NCBI RefSeq assembly: GCF_031755915.1
Contig: NC_083384.1
Span: 993,501 to 1,057,500 of the forward strand
Direction of reading: 5' to 3'
Source: Ziziphus jujuba
Lineage: Eukaryota; Streptophyta; Magnoliopsida; Rosales; Rhamnaceae
Length of the DNA stretch: 64,000 bases
The notes beneath the pieces were generated by a model, which ran no database searches, had not been told where the DNA came from, and saw only the letters and a list, made by a program, of their open reading frames with translations. Shown here piece after piece: positions 9,695 through 20,304 of the stretch (the stretch's first letter is position 1; each line of letters opens with the position of its first letter). The position numbers and the translations under genes are program-made.

Positions 9695-11847
9695 TAGAAA
9701 TAAAATAGTACCTTACAATTTCACTCCCTTACGTGTTTCACTCAAATGAGGACTCGACACTCGTGTTTGCACACTTGTTTCGTCTTTTTACCCTCTTTTA
9801 AGCTCACACACTCTTGACTTTTTCCACTCAATGAATTATCTTAAAGTTCTAATTAAAACACCCACAAAACAGCAATTAGATCACTAGTATGCTTTAATTA
9901 AACTTATCAACAAAACAGTAAGCAAAAATAAACAAATACCGAACGGAATGAAAATACCTATTTTCGGTTTTTCTAGACAAAATAAAGCAAATTAATGAGA
10001 AAAATTTGAAATTTTGAAGAACTGGACCACATGATAATATATTATGAGTTCAAGAATAAAATTCTAGAAAAAGAAATTCAAATACGAACAAGAATCAAAG
10101 AGAACAAAAATATAGAAAAGTGTGTTGAAATGTGGTGATCTTGCCACAATGTGCAAGGTAGTTCGGTTACGCTTGCACTCTTTGTTTTCCAACATCAAAG
10201 ACCACACATTATTTATATTTATGCATTTTATTTTATCTTGTAATGTTTAAGAACAATATCCTTTTTGTAATGCCCTAAGCTCATTATCTAGCTTAAGGCC
10301 TTTTTTGTCTAGTTGCTGGAATTGTATTTCCAGCAACATAAGTCCACTTCCTTGGATTCCATTTGAAGTAGGTTTGGTATTTGGACCTGAATTTTGGATA
10401 TGATAAACTAGATATGAAGAGGAAGAAGCAACAAAAAGAATGGCCCAATTTGGAGCTGGGAAGGCTGAGTTAAGCCCAAAACAATCTGACCCTTGTGCAG
10501 TGTTGTTGCCCAGAAAACTGGGCAAAACTGCCTCGGGTTTGATTACTTTTGAATGGGTAAATGGACTTTGTTTTATCTGGTTTTTGGGTAGAACATAGTT
10601 TAATATTCAAAAAGGCTTCCCTCCAATTTTCAAGTCAAATGGAGCTGGTTTTCAAATTCAAATTCCTTAGACAAGATGAACTGCCCATTAAAGAAGGTTT
10701 CTTGCATGCCCATCACATTGATTAGAGTTAGCTGAGGTAGTTTGGTTTGGTTGGTTACTTTTAATGCTTTTGTATTTATTGCTCAATATGGCAGCATGCC
10801 TTATTGTCTTTTTGATGTATTTAAAAGTATGAAAATTGTAATGAAAAACGTTGAGAAAGAAAATATTCAAAAAACAGATTTTGAAAAACAACATTAAAAG
10901 TAACCTTCTCAACTACTACATTTTTGGTTTCTTCTTCTTCCCAACAGCTAACAACCTTCTCAAGAACCCTAAACCTCCATTAAAACCAGAAACAAAACCT
11001 AAACAAACCCAAAAAAAAAAAAAAAATCAAGAACCAAGAACCAAGAACCAACAACAATCATTATTGACTAACACCTTGAATGATTGTGCTCTAGGGTACA
11101 ACAACATAAACCTACACCAAATTCCATCAAAGTGTTGGTTGTTGTTCTTGTAATTCAAGTTTTTGTATCAAATCCTTTAACTAATTTTAATCCAAATAAT
11201 TTAGCACTCAAGCTCAAATATCCAGCAGCAAAAATAACTCTCCAGCAACTCCAAATATGGAATAAATAATCAACAAAACAGCAGTTACAAGCATTTTCCA
11301 GCAACAAACTTTAACACCAATTTTCAACAAACTGAAATTTTTATTTTTTTGTTTTTTTATTTTTATTTGGATTTACCTCTTTTTTTTTTTTTTTTTTTTC
11401 ACTCACAGAACATAAACAACTGCAGTAGCAAGAAAAATTACCAAAATTGCAATTCCAACTCCAAAACAAACACCAAACTCGTGACCTCCAAATAAACACA
11501 AATGTGCATGTTTTTTCTTTTTAAATGTTGCCGCAAACCCTTCTTTTTTTTTTTCTTTTTTGAATATATGAATGCAAATATTGAAGACTAAAACAGAAAA
11601 TAAAAATCAACAAAAACCAAAATTAACAAGAAAAATGATGAAAAACAACCAACAAAGTAGGAAACAAAAATACGATAAAACTACGAAATCCTAACTCAAC
11701 TAGGAATGAAATTTTATTATTATTATTTTTTTTTCTAAGATGGAGAACGTGTAGGGGATGGATGCAACCTTAACCTAATGCTAAAATTGCAGATAACACA
11801 AAAACAAATAAAGCAAATAAAGATAGATCAAATCTGAACAAAATTTA
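9695..11847 (-). other. Leader of element B, split by a copia solo LTR
   Basis: AT-rich untranslated leader equivalent to that of element D (9695-10122 and 11130-11847). It carries the same T-run blocks (around 11382-11400 and 11545-11560). No coding sequence is apparent. A 1-kb segment at 10123-11129 is absent from the other copies and is listed separately. Confidence 0.7.
10123..11129 (+). mobile_element. Solo LTR of a Ty1/copia-type element
   Basis: 1007 bp starting TGTTGAAATGTGG and ending TTCCATCA, flanked by the 5-bp duplication AAGTG (10118-10122 and 11130-11134). Removing it restores the leader seen in element D. The start resembles the LTR of the copia element at 19502 (TGTTGAAGTGTGGCAATTTTG against TGTTGAAATGTGGTGATCTTG), and a middle block with CAGCAACATAAGTCCACTT resembles that element's 3' LTR, so it is a diverged relative. 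No internal region remains, as expected after LTR-LTR recombination. Confidence 0.8.
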
Positions 11848-11859
11848 GCTCTGATACCA
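11848..11859 (-). other. Primer-binding site of element B (tRNA-iMet)
   Basis: Minus strand reads TGGTATCAGAGC, two bases from the 5' LTR boundary at 11862. Confidence 0.92.
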
Positions 11860-11861
11860 AA

Positions 11862-12995
11862 TGATACGAACCTAGGACGACCTGCTCCTAAACCCGTATT
11901 ATATTAGCCCGAATCTTAATTAAGTTCAAGTTCTAGTGGAATTGACGTCAACCCCTAACCAATCTATGGTTAGAAACCTTGGTATAATGTAGACGCCACA
12001 ATAGGGGATGGAAAACCTATTGATAAGTCAAGCCAAAACAACCAATTCTCTAATGGTGTTTTAGGTGTTCTCAAAGAACAAAGAGATAATGAATCTCACA
12101 AGTATTTTCTTAGTCAAATCCAAATTAATTCTTATTGATAAATAAGCCTTTAAATAGGCTTTGAAAGAAACAAAATAAACCCTAAAAACCCTAGGTAAAA
12201 CCGGCCACACACATAAAGAAACCTAGTTGGCCGAAACTATACTTCCTTTCCTAGTCTAAGTTTGATTAAATAATTTCTTTATATTAAATTAGGAATTAAT
12301 TAATTTACAAGGGAAATAATAAAATAAAAACCTTACCAAAGTTATTTTTCCAGAAAATAAATAAATAAAAACCAAAAAGTAATGGTAGTTTCCTAAAACA
12401 AAAAGTAAAAACAAATTAGGAAACTAAAAATCGTAATTTTCGACTATGTTGGTAATGACCCTTCTTTGATCCAATTGGACTCCAAATCAGGTTCAATAGT
12501 CTTTTTGGAATGCCAAATAAGCTTATTGTGAAGTTCCTCATGTTGCCCTTGCTTGGAAGTATGAGAAAAGGCTAATACAGTAAAATACAGTAAAGCCAGC
12601 AAGCAATACAGCAAATTCGGCCAAATTGTTGATGCTGTCCGTACAAGCCCTTTTTCATTGCATTTGAGGCTGCTTTAACTTGATTCCATGACCTATTAGG
12701 CATATGTATTGAACCCATAAAGCATTGGAACCATTTCATGCTTCCTGGACTCCAAAAATGTACCAAAATCGTCACCCGGCTCCGTATCGGCTTCCACCAC
12801 TTTGATGCTTAGAATAGGCTTTGTATCTTCAAGTATGGACAAGCTCTGTTGAGATTGATTACCCCCTGTATACATACTCCTAGGTAGTCTTTAAATCTTT
12901 TAATTTGAGCTCTTGTAATTGGCCTAGTCTTCATCCGTGTCGAGTCAGCACCCCAGCGGGTTATCGGTGGAGCGGGTTGGGGCGGAATCACATCA
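11862..12995 (-). repeat. 5' LTR of element B
   Basis: 1134 bp, TGATACGAACC...GGAATCACATCA, directly followed by the target duplication TAAGG (12996-13000) and resumed atpB. Confidence 0.93.
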
Positions 12996-14066
12996 TAAGG
13001 GCCAAGATACTGTTGGTCAAAAAATTTTTGTGACTTGTGAAGTACAGCAATTATTATGAAATAATTGAGTTAGAGTCGTAGCTATGAGTGCTACAGACAG
13101 TCTAACAAGAGGAATGGAAGTGGTTGATACCGGAGCTCCTCTAAGTGTTCTAGTTGGTGGAGCGATGCTAGGATGAATTTTCAACGTGCCTGAAGAGCCC
13201 ATTGATAATTTAGGTCCTGTAGATACACACACAACATCTCTTACATATAGATCTGTGCTTGCCTTTATACAGTTGGATACAAAATTATCGATTTTTTAAA
13301 CAGGAATTCAAGTAGTAGATCTTTTAGCCCCTTATTGCCACGAAGGAAAAATAGGACTATTCGAGGGAGTGGGAGTGGGCAAAACAGTACTCATTATGGA
13401 ATTGATCAACAACATTGCCTAAGCTCATAAGGGCGTATCCATATTTGGTGGAGGAGGTGAACGTACTCGTGAAGGCAATGATCTTTACATAGAAATGAAA
13501 GAATCTGGAGTAATTAATGAAAAAAATATTTTAGAACCAAAAGTAGCTCTAGTCTACGATCAGATGAATGAACCACTAGGACCGCGTATGAGAGTTGGTT
13601 TAACTGCCCTAACTATGGCAGAATATTTTCGAAATGTTAATGAACAATACATACTTCTATTTATTGACAATATCTTTCATTTTGTCCAAGTGGGATCCAA
13701 AGTATCAGCCTTGTTTGGTATAATGCCCTTCGCTGTGGGATATCAACCCACTCTTAGTACCAAAATGGGTTTTTTACAAGAACGAATTACTTCTACCAAA
13801 GAGGGGTCCATAACTTCTATTCAAGTAGTTTATGTACCCATGGATGATTTCACCGATCCCGCTCTGGCCATAACATTTGCACATTTAGATGCTACTACTG
13901 TACTACCAAAAGGATTGGCTGCCAAAGGTATCTATCCAGCAGTAGATCCTTCAGATTCAATGTCAACTATGCTCCAACCTCGGATTGTTAGCGAATAACA
14001 TTATGAAACTACACAAAGAGTTAAACAAACTTTACAATGTTACAAAGAACTTCAGGACATTATAGC
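12996..14066 (+). pseudogene. atpB: atpB piece 2 of 3 (central region)
   Basis: Resumes after element B and encodes most of the nucleotide-binding domain. Visible are a changed P-loop ([13 protein letters not shown] where GGAGVGKT is normal, near 13365-13400), [15 protein letters not shown], the segment [22 protein letters not shown] and [19 protein letters not shown]. At least five in-frame stops occur before 13430; several fit CGA or GGA to TGA changes. A clean 167-codon stretch at 13495-13998 survives by chance. The gene breaks at 14066 (target duplication ATAGC, 14062-14066) where complex C inserted; it resumes at 32308. Confidence 0.95.
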
Positions 14067-15204
14067 TGATGTGATTCCGCCCGAGCCCGCTCAACCGATA
14101 ACCCGCTGGGGTGCTAATCCGTTACGGATGAAGGTGGGACAAATCACTAGAGCACAACCCAACAAGTTCAAGGATAACCTTGCTGTGCTTATTCAAAGGA
14201 TAAATCATAATAGAGAAGAAATGATCACGACCAAGGAACCAAGGCCTGTTTTGCTGATACAAGGGCTGGAGACTGGTACGGACCCGGGTGACGGTTTTGG
14301 TACATTTTTGGAGTCCAGGAAGCATGAAATGGTTCCAGTGATTTATGGGTTCAATACATATGCCTAAGAGGTTATGGAATCAAGTTAAAGCAGCCTCCAA
14401 TGCAATCAAAAAGGGCTTGTACGGACAGCATCAACAATTTGGCCGAATTTGCTGTATTGCTTGCTGGCTTTACTGTATTTTACTGTATTAGCCTTTTCTT
14501 ATTTTTCCAAGCATGGGCAACGTGTGGGACTTCATATTCAGCTTATTTGTCATCCTACAAAGCATCTAGAAGCTGATTTAGAGCTCAAAGAGGTCAAAGA
14601 TTGATCAAAGTCAACTTGATCAAAAGGCTAGCATTTTTAGTTTCCTAATTTGTTTTTACTTTTTGTTTTAGGAAACTACCATTACTTTTTGGCTTTTATT
14701 TATTTATTTTCAGGACAAATAACTTTAGGAAGGTTTTTATTTTATTCTTTCCATTGTAAATTAATTAATTCCTAATTTAATATAAAGGAATTAATTAATC
14801 AAACTTAGATTAGGAAAGGAAGTAGAGTTTCGGCCAACTAGGTTTCTTTATGTGTGGTGGCTGGTTTTCTTTATGTTCTAGGGTTTTATTTCATGCCTTT
14901 GTAGCCTATTTAAAGGCTCAGTTGTCAATAAAAAAAAAAAACTTTGATTTGATTAAGAAAATACTTGTGAGATTAACTATCTCTTTGTTCATTGAGAACA
15001 CCTAAAACACCATTAGAGAATTGGTTGTTTTAACCTGACTTATCAATAGGTTCTCCATCCCCTATTGTGGCGTCTACATTATACCAAGGTTTCTAACCAC
15101 AGGTTGGTTAGGGGTTGAGGTCAATTCTTTTAGAACTTGAACTTAATTAAGATCCGGGCTAATATAATACGGGTTTAGGAGCAGGTCGTCCTAGGTTCGT
15201 ATCA
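14067..15204 (+). repeat. Complex C LTR 1 (outer 5' LTR)
   Basis: 1138 bp, TGATGTGATTCC...GTTCGTATCA. Coding frame visible in its first 300 bases (AQPITRWGANPLRMKVGQIT). Followed by TT and the primer-binding site. Confidence 0.93.
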
Positions 15205-15206
15205 TT

Positions 15207-15218
15207 TGGTATCAGAGC
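15207..15218 (+). other. Primer-binding site, complex C unit 1
   Basis: TGGTATCAGAGC, complementary to the 3' end of initiator Met tRNA, two bases after the LTR end. Confidence 0.93.
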
Positions 15219-16348
15219 TAAATTTTGTTCAGGTTTGATCTATCTTTATTTGTTTTTGTATTATTCTGCAATTTTAGCATTAGGTTAAGGTTGCATCCAT
15301 CCCATACACGTTCTGCATCTTTAAAAAAAATAATAATAATTAATTAATTCCTAGTTGTATTAGGAATTCCTAGTTTTATCGTATTTTTGTTTCCTAGTTT
15401 GTTTGTTGTTTTTCATCATTGTTCTTGTTGATTTTGGTTTTTGTTGATTTTTTTTTTTTGCTGTTTTAGTCTCAAATATTTGCATTCATATATTCAAAAA
15501 AAAAAAAAAAAAAAGAGTTTGCGGCAACATTTAAAAAAAAAAAAAAAACTGCACATTTGTGTTTATTTGGAGATCACGGGTTTGGTGAATTTCTGGAGTT
15601 GGAATTGCAAATTTGGTAATTATTCTTCCTACTGCAGTTGTTTATGTTCTGTGAGTGAAAAAAAAAAAAAAAAAAAAAAGGGGAAGAGGTAAAGCCGAAT
15701 AAAAAAATAATAATAATAAAAATATTTCGGTTTGTTTGAGTTTGACCTATTTGCTGGAAATTTGTTGGAGCTGCTGGTTTTTTGATTATTTATTCAATAT
15801 TTGAGTTGCTGGGGAACTATCTTTGCTGCTGGATAATTGGATTATGGGTGCTTAAATTATTTGGATTAAAATTAGTCAAAGGAATTGATACAAAACTTGA
15901 ATTACAAGAACAACAACCAACAGTTTTCTGTATTTTTGTACTCTTTGATTCTTGTTTGTATTTGAATTTCTTTTTCTAGAATTTTATTCTTGAACTCATA
16001 ATCTATTACCATCTGGTGCAGTTTTCAAAAATTCCAACGTTTTTCCATTATTTTGTGTTTTCTTATCCAGAAAGCCGAAAAATTAGGATTTGTTGGATTC
16101 TTTCGGTATTGCCTACTTTTTGCTATTGTTTTGCTGATAAGTTTAATTAAAACATACTAGTGATCTAACTGCTGTTTTATGGGTGTTTTAATTAGAACTT
16201 TGAGATAACTCATTGAGTGGAAAAAGGCAAGAGTGTTGAGCTTAAAAGAGGGTAAAAAGCCGAAACAAGTGTGCAAACACGAGTGTCGAGTTCTCATTTG
16301 AGTGAAACACGTAAGGGAGTGAAATTGTAAGGTCCTATTTTATTTCTA
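15219..16348 (+). other. Leader of complex C unit 1
   Basis: AT-rich untranslated leader with A-runs at about 15496-15514, 15533-15548 and 15659-15679. No credible coding sequence. Same organisation as the leaders of B and D. Confidence 0.7.
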
Positions 16349-17693
16349 TTGCATTATTATACTAACATGACAGAATCAAGAATGAGGAGAGGAGATCCAC
16401 CCTTGAGGATCAATGAGGAGGAGTCCGTAGCATTCCATGGCGATGCCCGAGCTATCGGGAATGGAGACCAAGTGGACATGAGAGCTGTTTTGGAGTCAAT
16501 ACAGCAGGTTAATGCTCAGGTTGAGCATGTGAATCAAAGGATGGGAAGGCTAGAAGTTTCCCAAGGAATTCCGAACACAAGAAATAGGCAAGAATTCCAT
16601 GGAGGACGAGGAGGTCGCGAGAGACCGAGAGAGAAATTTGATGAGGAGCCATTCAGTGGAGACTTTGAGGAAGGTATGGACGAAACTTTTGCTGTCCAAG
16701 ATAGAGCTGGCCATGGAAGATATAGGAGGGAAGAAATAGATGACAATCTTAGCAATATGAAGATCAACATCCCACCATTCATGGGAAAAAGTGACCCCGA
16801 AGAATATTTGGAGTGGGAAGAAAAGATAGAGATGATATTTGACCGCCATAATTATTCAGAGGCTAAGAAGGTGAAATTGGCAGTAATGGAGTTTGGCCAT
16901 TATGCACTCCAACGGTGGACCAATGAGCAAAACACCTAAAGGAGAGTTGGTGATGACTTGATTACTAAATGGCGACAAATGAAAAGGAGCCATGCAGAAG
17001 TGATTCATACCATCACACTATCATAGGTTGCTGCATCAAAGACTTCAATCTTTATCTCAAGGACATGGATCCGTGGAGGTTTATTACAAGGAGATGGCGA
17101 TGCTTATGATGAGATTGAACTTGAATGAAGATATGGAAGCAACCATGGCAAGGTTTCTTGGTGGTTTAAATCGTGAAATAGCCAATCAACTAGAATTGCA
17201 ACAATATGTGGAATTGGAGGAGATGTTGTATGTGGCTATTAAATTAGAGCATCAATTCAAGAGGAGGGGTGTAAGATCATGGTTTGGAGGTGTTTCCAAC
17301 AGTGGAAGGTCCAATTCAAGTGGCTGGAGGAACAATCCCATCTATGAAAGCAAGCTAAATCTGAAAGTCAAAGAAGAAAGTTCAAACTGGCCAAGGAAGG
17401 AGACTAGAACCAAATCTGTCCAAGCACCAAAGAATGAGGTAAAATTAGATCCTAAACCTTGTAGAACTCATGATGTTGTGTGTTTTAAGTGCCAAGGAGG
17501 AGGATACATTGCTAGCCAATGCCCGAATAGAAGAATCATGGTGTTAAAGGGCAATGACAAGCTAGAATCGGAAAGTGAAGAAAGTGAGGATGAAGCCAAG
17601 CAAGAGGAGGAGGACTTGGAGGATGAACCCGAAACCTTGCAAGCATCCAATGCTGAATTAAACTTGCTTTCTAGGAGAGTACTTGCTGCATAG
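16349..17693 (+). pseudogene. Complex C unit 1 gag (broken)
   Basis: Gag in two visible pieces. The first (16349-16939; MHYYTNMTESRMRRGDPPLR onward, Met at 16367 an alternative start) runs to a TAA after NEQNT, inside the Gag core. The second (17028-17693) resumes after a frameshift near 16980-17025 and carries the end of the core (FLGGLNREIANQLELQQYVE) and the zinc knuckle. The knuckle reads CFKCQGGGYIASQC, with Tyr replacing the metal-binding His. It stops at a TAG after VLAA. The product would not form a normal particle protein. Confidence 0.88.
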
Positions 17694-19287
17694 AAAGATG
17701 AGGATGAAATTCAAAGAGAGAACATCTTCCACACTAGATGTGAAATTGAAGGTAAGATTTGTAGTATGATTATTGATAGTGGAAGTTGTACAAATGTAAT
17801 TAGTAACATTGTAGTTGATAACTTAGGCTTAATAACTATTAAACATCCAGAACCTTATAGATTACAATGGCTTAATGATAGTGGTGAAATAAAAGTGAAT
17901 AAACAAGCCAAAGTAAAATTTAATATAAGTAGATATGAGGATGTAGTTTTATGTGATATTGTACCCATGATTGCTGGACATATACTATTAGGTAGGCCAT
18001 GGCAATTTGAAAAAGATGCTACTCATTTTGGTCGAGAAAATAGTATTGTTTTCAGGTTTAAAGGGAAGAAGGTCAAGCTACAACCATTATCTCCTACACA
18101 GGTTTACAAAGACCAATTACAAGTGCAACAAAGGAGAGAAGCCGAAAAGCTCAAGGAAAAAGCAAGTATGGCACCAATGGCTTCACCATCCTTTCAAGAA
18201 GGTAAGAATGAGGTTGCTGCTCAAGGTAAGGTTTCTAAGACTCATATTGAGTGGAAAGATCAAGGAAAAACCGAAAGAGAGGGGAAAGAAAGTGGAAAAC
18301 CCGAGAGCTTGGAGAAGGGAGGGAAATCCGAAGGTTTGCGCCAATCCGAGAGAGAAAAAGAAAAAGAAAGAAAAGAAAGGTCAAGTAGCAACTTTTATTT
18401 GAGTTTAGGGGATATTAATAAGGTTATTGAGTGTAAGAAACCTTTGTTGGTCATGATTTATAAAGAAAATTATTTTAATGATCAAACTAACTTTGAAGAA
18501 CTTGAATTGCCAAGTTCAATGATTTCTCTTTTGAAGGAATTTGGAGATATCTTCCCAAATGAAATTCCAAGTGGACTACCATCCAATAAAGAGGGAAAAG
18601 ATGAGGTTGCTGTCCAAGGTAAGTCTTCTAATACTCAGGTTGTGTGGAAAAATTATATTAAACCCAAAAGTGAGAAATTTGGTGCAAAAACCGAGAGTGA
18701 TGTAAAACCCATCGAATCAGTGAGTGTGAAAGAAAAAGAAAGGAAAAATATAAATTTTTATCTTAGCTTTGGTGATGTTAATAAAGTAATTATGAATAAG
18801 AAATCATTGCTGACCATGAATTTTAAAGATGTCTTTGTTGCATAGAACTTTATCTGCATTGTTGAGAGATTTACTTAGTGGCAATTTGAAAATTTGGGAA
18901 ATATTGTTTGCTAACTTTAAAAAGTGTAATTTTTACCATAATGAGCATGTATTTCTAGATTTTTTTGTAATAGTGTTTGACCCAGGAGAATTGGTTTGGT
19001 TGCACTTACGAAAGGAAAGGTTTTCTAAACAAAGAAAGTCAAAGCTCATGCCGCCTACGGATGGACTTTTTCAGGTTTTGAAGCGGATGCACGAGAATAC
19101 CTACAAACTTAATTTAATAGGTGAGTATAGTGTTAGTGCTGCATTTATTATTGCTGATTTAACTCCTTTTGCTGCAGGTGATGATCTTGATTTGAGGACA
19201 AATCCTTTGCAAGAAGAAGGGAATGATGTGATTCCGCCCGAGCCCGCTCAACCGATAACCCGCTGGGTGCTAATCCGTTACGGATGA
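17694..19287 (+). pseudogene. Complex C unit 1 protease, duplicated linker and scrambled RT/IN remnant
   Basis: The frame at 17766-18845 has the aspartic protease with an intact active-site triplet (IIDSGSCTNVISN; AGHILLGRPWQFE downstream), the charged linker ([17 protein letters not shown]), [18 protein letters not shown] and the second linker copy ([17 protein letters not shown]). A short deletion near 18833 (other copies read [11 protein letters not shown]) shifts the frame. The frame at 18829-19287 then has [19 protein letters not shown] (integrase-like), [19 protein letters not shown] (RT-like), [19 protein letters not shown] (integrase C-terminus), and continues across the polypurine tract (19211-19223) into the LTR. 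Confidence 0.87.
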
Positions 19288-19501
19288 AGGTGGGACCAAT
19301 CACTAGAGCACAAGCCAAGAAGTTCAAGGATAACCTTGCTGTGCTTATTAAAAGGATAAATCATAATCAAGAAGGAATGATCATGACCAAGGAACCAAGA
19401 CTTGTTTTGCTGATACAAGCGCTGGAGACTGGTACGGACCCGGGTGACGGTTTTGGTACATTTTTGGAGTCCGGGAAGCATGAAATGGTTCCAATGATTT
19501 A

Positions 19502-20170
19502 TGTTGAAGTGTGGCAATTTTGCCACTTGATGGTGCCTGTCACCGGCTAGCATGCACACCTTGGTATCAAATCCTTTCCTTTTATGAGTTTATATTTTTT
19601 TGTATGTTTTTAATTTATGCAAGGTATATTTATTGATGACCAAGGATGCTTCAAACCAAGTTTCATAAGCAGATACAAAGGGGAACTAAGTAGGTGAAGC
19701 TAGTTTGGTTGTTTACCCAAACTAGTTAAACAATAGGAACTTAGTTCAAAACCATGTGCCAGTTTTTACTATATTTGGAATAGACATGTTGCAGCTGGTT
19801 TTTGACTCTTTTGTGTATGAAAAGTTAGGTGTTGACCATTTTATTTTTTAAATTTCAAATACTTTACTCATTTTGTAAGCTCACATGCTTGGCATGTGTG
19901 AACTAGTTGTAATTTCAAGCTTATATAGTAAAATGAATGAAATGGCTATAGATCGAAGCCTCATTTTTCAAAACCAACGTGGTCCCCTTCTTCTCATCTC
20001 TTCTTCAACACCTTAGAACACTCTAGGAACCCTAAAAACCAGAAAACACCATAACCAAAACCTAAAAACACAACTCACACACAACCATTCCCAAGAGCAT
20101 CATCAAAAGCTTGCTTGTTGCTAACACTTCAAGCTAGCTTGCTCTTGGTCATAACCTTCTCACCCCAACA
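19502..20170 (+). repeat. 5' LTR of the copia element, with a 367-bp deletion
   Basis: 669 bp against 1036 bp for the 3' LTR. Otherwise near identical. The missing block corresponds to about 23213-23580 of the 3' LTR and is flanked there by ATATTT on both sides, leaving one copy here (near 19626-19631). Deletion between short direct repeats is the likely cause. Confidence 0.9.
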
Positions 20171-20173
20171 AAG

Positions 20174-20185
20174 TGGTATCAGAGC
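20174..20185 (+). other. Primer-binding site of the copia element (tRNA-iMet)
   Basis: TGGTATCAGAGC three bases after the LTR end at 20170. Confidence 0.92.
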
Positions 20186-20304
20186 AAGGCACATTTTTGT
20201 GAGATTTGTGAGGTTTTTGGGCTGGTTCGTTCCTTGAGAGTGAAGAGATACTTGAAAGCACAAATATATTTTCATATTCCTTCATACTAGAAAGCAACAT
20301 TCAC

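Larger units (their letters stand above)
699..12995 (-). mobile_element. Ty3/gypsy element B (non-autonomous GAG-PR type), hosts nested insertions
   Basis: Minus-strand LTR retrotransposon inserted in atpB. Both sides carry the 5-bp duplication TAAGG (694-698 and 12996-13000). The 5' LTR is on the right (11862-12995) and is followed inward by a primer-binding site. The 3' LTR on the left (699-920) has lost about 0.9 kb internally. The gag is split by element D (3060-8925, target duplication ATGAG) and the leader by a copia-type solo LTR (10123-11129). With those removed the internal region is about 4.06 kb, matching the other copies of this family. It encodes Gag, zinc knuckle, protease and the scrambled RT/IN remnant, all with frameshifts. 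Confidence 0.92.

Noticed and set aside
13495..13998. A functional atpB-like protein of 167 residues
   Set aside because: It is the middle of a gene with several upstream stops and two large insertions; the open stretch is chance survival.
15496..15680. Poly(A) runs as the tail of a processed pseudogene or LINE
   Set aside because: The runs occur at the same places in every family leader, between PBS and gag, with no separate target duplication.
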